In this document: piece after piece, positions 1-8,061 of the stretch
Layout of the letters: every line of letters begins with the position of its first letter
How positions within the stretch are numbered: the first letter of the stretch is position 1
DNA from: Erythrobacter sp. WG
GTDB taxonomy: Bacteria > Pseudomonadota > Alphaproteobacteria > Sphingomonadales > Sphingomonadaceae
DNA: 58,373 nucleotides
Assembly (NCBI RefSeq): GCF_026586795.1
Contig: NZ_JAPFGY010000022.1
Location: 1-58,373, forward strand
Reading direction: 5' to 3'
Made by a program: the position numbers and the translations under genes
The notes under the pieces: generated by a model
Databases searched by the model: none
What the model saw: only the letters and a program-made list of their open reading frames with translations
Told to the model about the DNA's origin: nothing

Positions 1-23
1 CCCCCCCCCCCCCCCCCCCCCCC
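1..23. other. 23-base poly-C run at window edge
   Basis: The first 23 bases are all C, immediately before ordinary coding-type sequence. A homopolymer of this length at the very edge of a window is more likely an assembly or contig-end artefact than biology. It lies outside any gene. Confidence 0.6.
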
Positions 24-71
24 TTCTGCTTGACCCGCCGCCCCGGACCTCCGCGGCGGCGGGCCCTTACC

Positions 72-968
72 TCACTTCGTCTTCTTCTGCTCCATCAGCA
101 GCTTGAACTTGCTCCAGGTGGTCTCGTTGGGGCGGTTGTCGTCCCGGGGCGGCGCGTCCTCGTAGATCGGATAGTTGGCCCGGATCTCCTTCTTGAGCAC
201 CTCGGGCAGTTCCTCGAAGCCGCCGGGCAGCTTGCGGCCCATGGCGTTGAAGACCATCTGGCCGGGCCGATCGGCCATCTCCATCCACGGAGCCCATTGC
301 GACACCCGCACCCAGCTTACCGCTGGATAGGCGGTCGGTGACTTGCGGCCGAACAATTCGCTCTTGAGCGCGACGAAATCGAAAATCTCCATCGCGTGAT
401 AGCTGCCGCCGACGTATTTCTGGTAATCGCCCTGAAGCGGGTTGGTGTAGAACAGCGGCGCTTCGAAGGGCATGAAGACGAATGGCCCTTCCTCGCGCAG
501 GCTGGTGAGCCGGAGCGGCTTGCCGTCTGCGCTCGTCGCGTAGTTCGGGCGGCCGTTCACCGGGTCGTTGTGGATGTGCATCACGCTGACCTTCTGCCCG
601 GTATAGGGGTTGGTCCATTCGCGCAGCACCTCGCCCGTAACCGGATCGAGCATCAGCATCACCTCGCGGCTGACCATCCGCCAGCCCTTGCCCTGCTTGG
701 GATCACTGACCTCGACGCAGCGGCGGATGTTCATGCCTTCGCCCTTGAACAGCAGCTTGTCGGGCTGGCCGGGGCTGCGGCCGTAGATGTTGCCCGACCA
801 GTGATACACGGCCGGCTTGTCTTCCGAAACGCCGCATTGCAGGCGCTTGGAGATCTCGAGTGCCTCTTCGGGCTTGTTCGGATCGAGCATTTGCGCAGTT
901 CCCGGCGACGCGGCGACGGCGGCGGCCATCATGCTGGTAGACATGAGCAGCGAACGGATCGTCTTCAT
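72..968 (-). CDS. DUF1838 family exported protein
   Basis: This 298-aa protein starts with a signal peptide (MKTIRSLL, hydrophobic stretch, Ala-rich cleavage region near residue 25). The mature part resembles DUF1838 proteins: Trp/Tyr-rich, with a CGVSEDKP stretch, a VHW-type segment and a C-terminal PIYEDAPPRDDNRPNETTW stretch. The biochemical function of the family is unknown to me. The start was chosen because AAAGGGAGG lies just upstream of this ATG and the signal peptide begins there. The gene is divergent from the CitE-like gene across a promoter region holding a 16-bp palindrome, so it is probably co-regulated with the catabolic island. Confidence 0.85.
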   Translation of the reverse strand: MKTIRSLLMSTSMMAAAVAASPGTAQMLDPNKPEEALEISKRLQCGVSEDKPAVYHWSGNIYGRSPGQPDKLLFKGEGMNIRRCVEVSDPKQGKGWRMVSREVMLMLDPVTGEVLREWTNPYTGQKVSVMHIHNDPVNGRPNYATSADGKPLRLTSLREEGPFVFMPFEAPLFYTNPLQGDYQKYVGGSYHAMEIFDFVALKSELFGRKSPTAYPAVSWVRVSQWAPWMEMADRPGQMVFNAMGRKLPGGFEELPEVLKKEIRANYPIYEDAPPRDDNRPNETTWSKFKLLMEQKKTK

Positions 969-1038
969 TCGTATTCCCTCCCTTTGGTGTGGCCTTGCGC
1001 CAGCGCGCCTTTCCGCGTCACGACACGGAAAATCGGGC

Positions 1039-1067
1039 TTGACTTTAGATTTGTCCGGACAAATTGT
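1039..1067 (+). promoter_or_regulatory. promoter for the CitE-led catabolic operon
   Basis: TTGACT (1039-1044), a 17-base spacer and AATTGT (1062-1067) form a plausible sigma-70 promoter with a weak -10. It would give a leader of roughly 50 bases before the ATG at 1123. It overlaps the divergent minus-strand promoter and shares the palindrome in its spacer. Confidence 0.45.
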
Positions 1068-1070
1068 GAA
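1042..1070 (-). promoter_or_regulatory. sigma-70-like promoter for the DUF1838 gene
   Basis: On the minus strand, TTCACA (1070-1065) is followed by a 17-base spacer and TAAAGT (1047-1042), matching the -35 and -10 consensus at 5/6 and 4/6 positions. It lies about 75 bases upstream of the DUF1838 start. The spacer is almost entirely the palindrome at 1049-1064. Confidence 0.5.
1049..1064. promoter_or_regulatory. 16-bp palindromic operator ATTTGTCCGGACAAAT
   Basis: A perfect 16-base inverted repeat lies between the -35 and -10 elements of both divergent promoters, a classical repressor position. The GT-N4-AC core is of the type bound by HutC-subfamily GntR regulators, and such a regulator is encoded at 6035-6790. 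A 14/16 copy occurs at 16592-16607. The assignment to that regulator is inference. Confidence 0.6.
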
Positions 1071-1122
1071 GGCCTCAATTTCGCGGTTCCACCCCGTTGC
1101 GAAAAGGCCCAAAGTCGCCCTC

Positions 1123-1947
1123 ATGTTCTCCGCCTGCAGCCTGCTTTTCGTGCCTGGATCGAAGGCCGAACGCTTTGCCAAGGCGAAGGCCAGCGGGGCG
1201 GACCTGACGGTGATCGACCTTGAGGACGCGGTGGCATTCGCCGACAAGGCGGGAGCCCGCGCGGCGGCGCTCAGCCAGATCGCAGCGGACGGCGAAGGCT
1301 GGGCGATCCGCATCAACGGGATTGCCACCGCCGCCGGCATCCGAGACCTTGCGGCGCTGGTCGATAGTCCGCTGCTGCCCGAGACGCTGCTCGTGCCGAT
1401 GGTCGAGAGCGCGGCCGAACTGGCGGTGATCGCCGGGGCGCTCGGCGAACGCTGCCCCGATCTCGTGCCGCTGATCGAGACACCGCGCGGATTGCGCCTT
1501 GCCCTTGCCATCGCCAACCATCCGAGGGTGACGGCGGTGATGTTCGGCGGCGGGGACTTCTCGGGCGAACTCGGCGTAGCCCTCGCCTGGGAGCCGCTGC
1601 TCGCTGCGCGACAACAGCTGGTCCTTGCCTGCGTTGAGGCGAGAAAGCCCGCGATCGACGTGCCCTTCATCACGCTCGACGACGAAGCGGGGCTTGCCGA
1701 GGAGGCCGCCCGCGCCCGGGCCATCGGCTTTGCCGCCAAGGCCGCGATCCACCCCCGTCAGGTGCCCGCGATCCGCGCCGCCTTCGCGCCATCCGCCGCG
1801 GAAGTCGCCGAAGCCCGCGATGCGCTCGCGGCCTACGCGGCGGGCGGCGAGCGGGCGATCCGTCACAAAGGTCGGATGCTCGAGGCACCGATCATCAAGC
1901 ACTACCGCGCGCTGATCGCGCGCCATGAGGAGTTGACCCATGCGTGA
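1123..1947 (+). CDS. CitE-like CoA-ester lyase (HpcH/HpaI aldolase family)
   Basis: The 274-aa protein has the CitE-like TIM-barrel pattern: N-terminal SLLFVPGSK, VIDLEDAV carrying the acidic metal-binding residues near residue 32, a LVPLIETPRG strand with the conserved Glu, and MFGGGDFSGELG. Family members cleave citryl-, malyl-, beta-methylmalyl- or citramalyl-CoA. The ATG at 1123 was chosen because the family N-terminus starts there; longer in-frame extensions run into the promoter. It overlaps the MaoC gene by 8 bases and probably catalyses the final C-C cleavage after the dehydrogenase and hydratase encoded next. The exact substrate cannot be read from sequence. Confidence 0.88.
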   Translation: MFSACSLLFVPGSKAERFAKAKASGADLTVIDLEDAVAFADKAGARAAALSQIAADGEGWAIRINGIATAAGIRDLAALVDSPLLPETLLVPMVESAAELAVIAGALGERCPDLVPLIETPRGLRLALAIANHPRVTAVMFGGGDFSGELGVALAWEPLLAARQQLVLACVEARKPAIDVPFITLDDEAGLAEEAARARAIGFAAKAAIHPRQVPAIRAAFAPSAAEVAEARDALAAYAAGGERAIRHKGRMLEAPIIKHYRALIARHEELTHA

Positions 1948-2449
1948 CGCCTGTATCGAAGTCGCCCCCGGCCGCTTCCGCGAGACGCAGGGACGCTATT
2001 TCGAGGACTTCGTGGTCGGCCACGTCTATGAACACCGTCCCGGACGCACGATCACCGATGCGGACAACGTGTGGTTCACGCTGCTGACGATGAACACCCA
2101 CCCGGCGCATTTCGATTACGAGCTCTCGAAGAACACCGAATTCGGCAAGCCGCTCGTGGTCTCGCCCTTCACCATTGCCTTGATGACCGGGATGAGCGTG
2201 TCCGACACCAGCGGGAAGGCGATCGCCAACCTGGGCTGGGACGAGGTGCGCATGGTGAAGCCGCTGTTCGTCGGCGACACGCTCTATTGCGAAAGCGAGA
2301 TCCTCGAGAAGCGCGAGAGCCAGAGCCGCGAAGGCCAGGGGATCGTCACCTTCAAGACCATCGCCAGGAACCAGCATGGCGAGATCGTCAGCCACTACAA
2401 GCGCACCGTCCTCGTCTGGAAGCGCGGCTACGGCAATCTCGACGACTGA
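1940..2449 (+). CDS. MaoC family acyl-CoA hydratase
   Basis: A single hot-dog-fold protein of 169 aa. RYFEDFVVGHVYEHRPGRTITDADN is the usual MaoC start with the Asp/Asn hydration motif, followed by THPAHFDY carrying the catalytic-type His. Members hydrate 2-enoyl-CoA or mesaconyl/itaconyl-type CoA esters. Its position between a CitE-like lyase (8-base overlap) and an acyl-CoA dehydrogenase suggests it hydrates the dehydrogenase product for cleavage by the lyase. It is half the length of classical mesaconyl-CoA hydratase, so a homodimer is likely. Confidence 0.88.
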   Translation: MRDACIEVAPGRFRETQGRYFEDFVVGHVYEHRPGRTITDADNVWFTLLTMNTHPAHFDYELSKNTEFGKPLVVSPFTIALMTGMSVSDTSGKAIANLGWDEVRMVKPLFVGDTLYCESEILEKRESQSREGQGIVTFKTIARNQHGEIVSHYKRTVLVWKRGYGNLDD

Positions 2450-2497
2450 CCCGCACGCGCCCCGACCGTTCAGCATCCGCACCATCAGGAACCCGAC

Positions 2498-3685
2498 ATG
2501 GCCACCGCCCCGAAAATCGAAACCCAACTTCGCAGCATCGACCCGGACGAGGAGCGCGCCTTCATGGACGCGATCGACCGCTGGCTCGAACGCGAGGTCA
2601 TCCCGGTGATCCAGCATCATGACCACAACGATATCTGGCCCGAGAAGCTGGTCGAGCAGATGGCCGAGATGGGCCTGTTCGGCGCGACCATCGGGCAGGA
2701 ATACGGCGGTCTCGGCTTGCCTGCGACGACCTATGCAAAGATCGTGATGCGCATCTCCAGCTACTGGATGGCGATCACCGGCATTTTCAACTCGCACCTC
2801 ATCATGGCCGCCGCGGTCGAGCGTTTCGGCACGCCCCAGCAGAAGGCGAAGTGGCTGCCCAAGTTCGCGACCGGGGAGATCCGCGGCGGGCTCGCGCTGA
2901 CCGAGCCCAATGCCGGGACCGACCTCCAGGCGATCCGCACCGTGGCGCGCAAGGATGCGAACGGCGACTACGTGCTCAACGGCACCAAGACCTGGATTTC
3001 GAACGCCCTCAACGGCCAGTGCTTCGCGCTGCTGGCCAAGACCGACCCGGCCGCCGAGCCGCGCTACAAGGGCATGAGCCTGTTCATCGCCGACAAGCGC
3101 GAGGGGCTGACCACCGGCAAGAAGTTCGACAAGCTCGGCTACAAAGCGATCGATTCTGCCGAACTCGTCATGGAGGACTACCGCGTCCCCGCCGACCAGC
3201 TGATCGGCGGGGTCGAAGGGCAGGGCTTCTTCCAGGCGACCGGCGGCCTCGAATTAGGGCGCATCAACGTCGCCGCGCGCGGGGTGGGCCTTGCCGAGGG
3301 AAGCCTTCGCCTCGCCACCGAATATGCCCAGCAGCGCGAGACCATGGGCAAGCCCATCGCCCAGCATCAGGCGATCCAGCTGAAGCTCGGCGAGATGGTG
3401 ACCCGCGCGCGCGCCGCCCGGCTGCTGACGCTCGATGCCTCGGAGGCCTACGACCGGGGCGAGCGCTGCGACAAGGAGGCGGGAATGGCGAAGTACTTCG
3501 CCTCGGAGGCCGCGGTCGAGAACAGCCAGGAGGCGATGCGGATCTACGGGGGCTATTCCTATTCCAAGGAATACGACATCGAGCGCTACTACCGCGACAG
3601 CCTGCTTATGTGCATCGGGGAGGGGACCAACGAAATGCAGCGCATGATCATCGCCAAGCAGCACCTCGCCGAAAATCGCATCTGA
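2498..3685 (+). CDS. acyl-CoA dehydrogenase
   Basis: This 395-aa flavoprotein has the standard family pattern: N-terminal helical domain, the substrate/FAD signature GGLALTEPNAGTD near residue 130, ISNALNGQ, RINVAARGVGLAEG, and a C-terminal IYGGYSYSKEYDIERYYRD segment followed by GEGTNEMQRMIIAKQ. The Glu of GEGTNE is in the position of the catalytic base of many members. It would oxidise an acyl-CoA to the 2-enoyl form with FAD and electron-transfer flavoprotein. The CitE-MaoC-dehydrogenase order resembles the Rv2498c-Rv2500c arrangement of Mycobacterium tuberculosis linked to leucine and itaconate dissimilation (recalled knowledge). The substrate here is not determined. Confidence 0.92.
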   Translation: MATAPKIETQLRSIDPDEERAFMDAIDRWLEREVIPVIQHHDHNDIWPEKLVEQMAEMGLFGATIGQEYGGLGLPATTYAKIVMRISSYWMAITGIFNSHLIMAAAVERFGTPQQKAKWLPKFATGEIRGGLALTEPNAGTDLQAIRTVARKDANGDYVLNGTKTWISNALNGQCFALLAKTDPAAEPRYKGMSLFIADKREGLTTGKKFDKLGYKAIDSAELVMEDYRVPADQLIGGVEGQGFFQATGGLELGRINVAARGVGLAEGSLRLATEYAQQRETMGKPIAQHQAIQLKLGEMVTRARAARLLTLDASEAYDRGERCDKEAGMAKYFASEAAVENSQEAMRIYGGYSYSKEYDIERYYRDSLLMCIGEGTNEMQRMIIAKQHLAENRI

Positions 3686-3702
3686 GCGGCCGGGCCCTTC
3701 GC

Positions 3703-4920
3703 ATGAATCTCCCGCTCGCCGGCTTCCGGATCATCAGCGCCGAGCAGTACGGGGCCGGCCCTTACGGCACGATGTTCCTCGCGCAGATGGGCGCGGAGGT
3801 CATCAAGATCGAGCCGCCGGGCACGCCCGGGCCCGACGGGCGACGACGCGGCGGCGGGGACACCGCGCGCGCGGTCGGCCCGCACTTCCTGCGGCCGGGC
3901 GAGAGCACCTATTTCCAGGCTTTCAACCTCAACAAGCGCTCGCTGACGCTCGATCTCAATTCCGCCGAAGGGCAGGAGGTGCTGCACCGGCTGGTGCCGA
4001 CCTGCCATGCGGTCGCGAACAACCTGCGCGGCGACCTGCCGGCGCGGCTCGGCCTCGACTACGCGGCGCTCGGGCCGCTCAACCCGGCGATCGTCTGCGC
4101 GCACCTCTCCGCCTACGGGCGCGACAATGCGCGGGCCAAGTGGCCGGGCTACGACTACCTGATGCAGGCCGAGGCGGGCTACTGCCAGCTCACCGGCGAG
4201 CCCGGGGGCGAGCCGCAGCGCATGGGCCTCTCGATGGTCGACTTCATCACCGGCACGATCTTCTGCATCGGCCTTCTGGGCGCGCTCGTCGACGCGCAGC
4301 GCAGTGGCAAGGGGCGCGATGTCGACACTGACCTACTCTCGGCGGCGGTGCACCAGACGAGCTATCCGGCGCTGTGGTACATGAACCACGCCGACGAAAC
4401 GCAGCGCACGCCGCGCAGCGCCCACCCCACCGCGACGCCGAGCCAGATGTTCCGCGCCGCGGACGGGTGGATGTTCGTGATGTGCCAGCTCCCCAAGTTC
4501 TGGGACATCCTCGTCGACCGCATGGGCCGGGCCGACCTCAAGGACGATCCGCGCTTCGCCACCAACGCCGACCGTCTCGCCCACCGGGAAGAGCTCACCG
4601 CCGTGCTCGACGCCGAATTCTCGCGCGAGCCGATGGCGCACTGGCAGGCGCTGCTCGCCGGCTTCGTCCCGGTCGCGCCGGTCTACACGCTGGGCGCCGC
4701 AATGGACAATCCGTGGCTCGACGCGATCGGCCTCAAGGACGAGGTCGCACATCCCGACAATCCCGCGCTCAAGGTGCTCGCAAGCCCGCTGAAGTTCGAC
4801 GGCCGCCGCCCGCCCAATCGGGCCGCGCCCTTGCTCGGGGCCGACAGCGACAGCATCCTCGCCGATCTGGGCTATGAGCCGGGCGAGATCGCGCGATTGC
4901 GCACCGCCGGCGTGATCTGA
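3703..4920 (+). CDS. CaiB/BaiF family CoA-transferase (first copy)
   Basis: A type III CoA-transferase of 405 aa. Visible motifs are LPLAGFRIISAEQYGAGPYGTMFLAQMGAEVIKIEPP at the N-terminus, FNLNKRSLTLDLNSAEGQEVLHRL, GLDYAALGPLNPAIVCAHLSAYG, and YDYLMQAEAGYCQLTGEP with the Asp expected to carry the acyl intermediate. These enzymes move CoA between carboxylic acids, often dicarboxylates. The start at 3703 fits the family N-terminus and lies 17 bases after the dehydrogenase stop. Its N-terminal third carries an insertion with an Arg/Gly-rich stretch (GRRRGGGDTARAVG) absent from the second copy. Confidence 0.9.
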   Translation: MNLPLAGFRIISAEQYGAGPYGTMFLAQMGAEVIKIEPPGTPGPDGRRRGGGDTARAVGPHFLRPGESTYFQAFNLNKRSLTLDLNSAEGQEVLHRLVPTCHAVANNLRGDLPARLGLDYAALGPLNPAIVCAHLSAYGRDNARAKWPGYDYLMQAEAGYCQLTGEPGGEPQRMGLSMVDFITGTIFCIGLLGALVDAQRSGKGRDVDTDLLSAAVHQTSYPALWYMNHADETQRTPRSAHPTATPSQMFRAADGWMFVMCQLPKFWDILVDRMGRADLKDDPRFATNADRLAHREELTAVLDAEFSREPMAHWQALLAGFVPVAPVYTLGAAMDNPWLDAIGLKDEVAHPDNPALKVLASPLKFDGRRPPNRAAPLLGADSDSILADLGYEPGEIARLRTAGVI

Positions 4921-4940
4921 TCCGGCCCGTAGGAGGCACG

Positions 4941-6026
4941 ATGGGCAAGCTTGACGGCATCAGGGTGGTGGACCTCACCCAGTTCCTGCCCGGTCCGATG
5001 ATGACCGTGATGATGGCCGACCAAGGCGCCGAGGTCGTGAAGGTCGAGCCGGCCGCGGGCGATCCAGCGCGCGAGCAGGCGCCCTTTGCGGATTATGGCG
5101 GGGCGGAGAATTCGGTGTGGTTCGCAAACCTCAACCGCGGCAAGCGCAGCGTCGTGCTCGATCTGAAAAGTGCCGAGGGCAAGGCGAAGCTCGCGGAGCT
5201 GATCGCGGGCGCGGACGTGCTGGTCGAGGGCTTCCGCCCCGGCGTCATGGCCCGGCTCGGCTTCGACTATGCGGCGGCGCGAGCGATCAACCCGCGCATC
5301 GTCTATTGCTCGATCTCCGCCTTCGGCCAGCACGGCGCGCTCGCCCACCATCCGGCGCACGACATGGCGGTGCAGGCGCTCGCCGGGTTCCTCTCGGTCA
5401 ATGACGGACCCGATGGCACCCCCGTGGTCCCGGGCGCTCCCAGCGCCGACCTCGCGGCCGGGCTCACCGCGCTCTCGGCCGTGCTCATGGCGCTGATCGG
5501 GCGCGAGCGGACGGGCGAGGGCGCCTATATCGACTGCGCGATGTTCGACAGCCTGCTGCCGTGGTGCGTCCACACCGCAGGCAGCGCCATCGTCGGGGGC
5601 GAGGCGCCGCGATCGGCGCGCCAGCGCTCGCTCGGCGGTGCGGCCTTCTACCAGGTCTACGGAACCGCCGACGGTCGCCACGTGGTCCTCGGCGGGCGCG
5701 AGATCAAGTTCGCGCGCAATTTGCTCGGGGCGCTCGGGCGGCCCGATCTCCTGCCGCTGGCCGAGGCGCCGGCGGGCGAGCAGGACGAACTCATCGCCTT
5801 CCTGCGCGACACATTCCGCACCCGCACCCGCGCCGAATGGGTGGAGTGGTTTGCGGACAAGGATGTGGCCTTCGCTCCGGTGCTCGATTTCCGCGAGACG
5901 CTGGACGAGCCGCACATCGCCGAACGCGGACTCGTGAGGGAGGGGCACATTGCCCCCGCGATCCGCTTCGCGGGTGAGCAATGGGCGCCGGCCAAGGTCC
6001 CGGGGCTCGGCGAGGATCGCGCGTGA
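4941..6026 (+). CDS. CaiB/BaiF family CoA-transferase (second copy)
   Basis: A 361-aa type III CoA-transferase starting with KLDGIRVVDLTQFLPGPMMTVMMADQGAEVVKVEP. It continues with NLNRGKRSVVLDLKSAEGKAKL, GFDYAAARAINPRIVYCSISAFG and HDMAVQALAGFLS, where the Asp matches the catalytic position. GGAGG lies a few bases before the ATG. It follows the first CoA-transferase by 20 bases, but the two are clearly divergent, so they may form a heteromer like BbsEF of benzylsuccinate degradation or act on different acids. It is the last gene before the opposing regulator. Confidence 0.9.
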   Translation: MGKLDGIRVVDLTQFLPGPMMTVMMADQGAEVVKVEPAAGDPAREQAPFADYGGAENSVWFANLNRGKRSVVLDLKSAEGKAKLAELIAGADVLVEGFRPGVMARLGFDYAAARAINPRIVYCSISAFGQHGALAHHPAHDMAVQALAGFLSVNDGPDGTPVVPGAPSADLAAGLTALSAVLMALIGRERTGEGAYIDCAMFDSLLPWCVHTAGSAIVGGEAPRSARQRSLGGAAFYQVYGTADGRHVVLGGREIKFARNLLGALGRPDLLPLAEAPAGEQDELIAFLRDTFRTRTRAEWVEWFADKDVAFAPVLDFRETLDEPHIAERGLVREGHIAPAIRFAGEQWAPAKVPGLGEDRA

Positions 6027-6034
6027 GGGGCGGG

Positions 6035-6790
6035 TCAGGCCTCGACGTCGATGTGCATGGCGTAGGCGAAACGGTCGCCCGGGTGGTGGCTGACCGAAAT
6101 CTCGAATATTCGTCCGCGCGGGTCGGAATAGCAGCGCAGGATGCGCAGCACCGGGCTGCCTTCCTCGACCTCCAGCGCGGCGGCAATCGCGTCATCGGCG
6201 GCGATGGCCTGGATGTCCTGCGTGATCTTGCCGATTTGCACCCCGGCGAGGCGCTCGATCTGGCTGAACAGCGTGCCCGCGCCAAGATCGAGCTCGCGCA
6301 CCGCTTCCCCCAGCATCTCGTGGAAATAGGCGACGGTGGCGGCGATCGGCGGGTCGTGCTCGCCATGGCGGCGCACCCCGCGAAACGAGGTCCAAACGCC
6401 CCCGGTCGGCTCGGCAATCTGCTCCGCCACGGCTTCGGGCAATTGGCCCTCGCCATCCCTTTCGTAGACCACCTGGCTGCCTTGCGCATATTGCAGCAGC
6501 TCACCCACGTTGGAGAGCGGCTGGTGCAGCGCCCCGCCGCGCGCCGCAGCCGGCTGCACCGTGGTGCCCGATCCGCGCCGCCGCTGGATCAGGCCCTCGG
6601 CTTCGAGCCGTCGCAGCGCCTCGCGCACTGTGTAGCGACTGACATCGTAGCGGCCGCAAAGCACGGTCTCGGTCGGGAATTGCCGCCCGCCGGCGAATTC
6701 TCCTTGCAGGATCGCTTCGCGCAATTCGCCCGCCAATTGCAGATAGCGCGGGGTGCGTTTCGCCTTCGGCTCTTTGGCCTGCGTTGCCAA
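6035..6790 (-). CDS. GntR family (HutC subfamily) transcriptional regulator
   Basis: The N-terminal winged-helix domain reads RYLQLAGELREAILQGEF, then FPTETVLCGRYDVSRYTVREALRRLEAEGLI and RRRGSGTTV. It is followed by a UTRA-type ligand-binding domain (VEEGSPVLRILRCYSD near the end), which places it in the HutC subfamily. The TTG start at 6790 (251 aa) was preferred because GGAG lies six bases upstream; earlier TTG codons at 6802 and 6865 are possible but lack a ribosome site. It is convergent with the CoA-transferase gene and divergent from the MmgE/PrpD genes. It is the best candidate to bind the palindromes at 1049-1064 and 16592-16607; ligand unknown. Confidence 0.85.
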   Translation of the reverse strand: MATQAKEPKAKRTPRYLQLAGELREAILQGEFAGGRQFPTETVLCGRYDVSRYTVREALRRLEAEGLIQRRRGSGTTVQPAAARGGALHQPLSNVGELLQYAQGSQVVYERDGEGQLPEAVAEQIAEPTGGVWTSFRGVRRHGEHDPPIAATVAYFHEMLGEAVRELDLGAGTLFSQIERLAGVQIGKITQDIQAIAADDAIAAALEVEEGSPVLRILRCYSDPRGRIFEISVSHHPGDRFAYAMHIDVEA

Positions 6791-6831
6791 GATGGGCTCC
6801 AATATGCTGGCGGTCGGACGGCCCGGGCGTG

Positions 6832-8061
6832 GTGACCGAGCCGCTTCTGACCGGACTTGGCGCAAGGTTAGCGCGCCCCGTCGCCAAAAGCGAGCGCCAG
6901 CGTGCGCGGCTGCACCTGCTCGATTGGCTCGCCTGTGTCGCCGGCGCCCGCGGCACCGAGGCGGCGCTGCTCGGCGCCTCGATCGCCTTCAACGGGTGGG
7001 AGCGGGCAACCTATTGCGGCAACGTGCTGGAGATGGATGACGTGCATCGCACCGCGCTGCTCCACCCCGGCCCGGTGGTGTGGCCCGCGGCGCTCAGCAT
7101 GGCGAGCGCAGGAATGGACGCGCGGCTCGATGCGGCGGTGCGCGGCTACGAGGCGATGATCGCCGTGGGCGCGGCCTTCGATGCGCATCACTATGCCCGC
7201 TGGCACCCGACCGCGACGATGGGCGGTCTCGGCGCGGCGGCTGCCTTTGGTTCGCTGATCGGCTTCGCGGGCGTCGAGTATGCCCACGCGCTCGCCAATG
7301 CCGGGTCGGTGGCGGGGGGGCTGTGGCATATGCGCCATGCCCCGGGCGTCCTCACCAAGCAGTGGCACATTTATCATGCGGTGCGTACCGGGCGCGACGC
7401 CGCGCTCCACGTTCACTACGGGGCGACCGGGCCGCTTACGCTGCTCGAGGGGCCGCAGGGGCTGTTCGCGTCGATGACGGAGCGACCCGGCACGCTTGGC
7501 GGAAGCGAGGAGGGCTGGCTGATCCACGCGGTCAGCTTCAAGCCCTTCGCCGCCTGCCGCCATGCTCACCCCGCGATCGACGCCGCGATGGAACTGCGCA
7601 AGGCCGGGCGGCTCGCGGCACCCTTCCATGTCGAAACCTATGCCGACGCTCTGACCTTCTGCGACCGGCCCGCTCCGATCACCGAGCTCGACGCCAAGTT
7701 CTCGCTCCAGCACGCGCTCGCCGTGGTGGCGGACGGCCGCAAGGCTGAGCCCGAGGACTTCACCACCGAGGCAATCGCCGCGCTCGCGCCGCTGCGCGCG
7801 CAGGTGACGGTGGCGGAGGACCCGGCCATCACCGCGCGCTATCCCGCGCACTTCGGCGCGCGCGTCAACGGGCTCGAACTGGTCGACACCCTCGGCGATC
7901 CCGAGCGCCCGGTGTCCGAGGAGCACATCGTCGCCAAGATGCACAGCCTCGCGCGCTGGGGCGGATTGCCCGCGAGCGCGGCGGAGCGTGCGGTGCGCCT
8001 CGCGCTCGAGGGCGAGGATGCAGCCGCCATCGACGCCATGCTCGAGGAATGGATCCGGTGA
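6832..8061 (+). CDS. MmgE/PrpD family protein (first copy)
   Basis: This 409-aa protein matches the MmgE/PrpD fold: an N-terminal helical segment (RLHLLDWLACVAGARG), GWERATYCGNVLEMDDVHRTALLHPGPVVWPAAL with the conserved DD and His, and a central VSFKPFAACRHAHPAIDA segment with the active-site-type Lys, Cys and His. The family includes 2-methylcitrate dehydratase, cis-aconitate decarboxylase and iminodisuccinate epimerase, so function cannot be assigned further. GTG 6832 was taken (GTG 6829 equally possible), because VTEPLLTGLG aligns with typical starts. It overlaps the next paralogue by 4 bases. Confidence 0.85.
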   Translation: MTEPLLTGLGARLARPVAKSERQRARLHLLDWLACVAGARGTEAALLGASIAFNGWERATYCGNVLEMDDVHRTALLHPGPVVWPAALSMASAGMDARLDAAVRGYEAMIAVGAAFDAHHYARWHPTATMGGLGAAAAFGSLIGFAGVEYAHALANAGSVAGGLWHMRHAPGVLTKQWHIYHAVRTGRDAALHVHYGATGPLTLLEGPQGLFASMTERPGTLGGSEEGWLIHAVSFKPFAACRHAHPAIDAAMELRKAGRLAAPFHVETYADALTFCDRPAPITELDAKFSLQHALAVVADGRKAEPEDFTTEAIAALAPLRAQVTVAEDPAITARYPAHFGARVNGLELVDTLGDPERPVSEEHIVAKMHSLARWGGLPASAAERAVRLALEGEDAAAIDAMLEEWIR

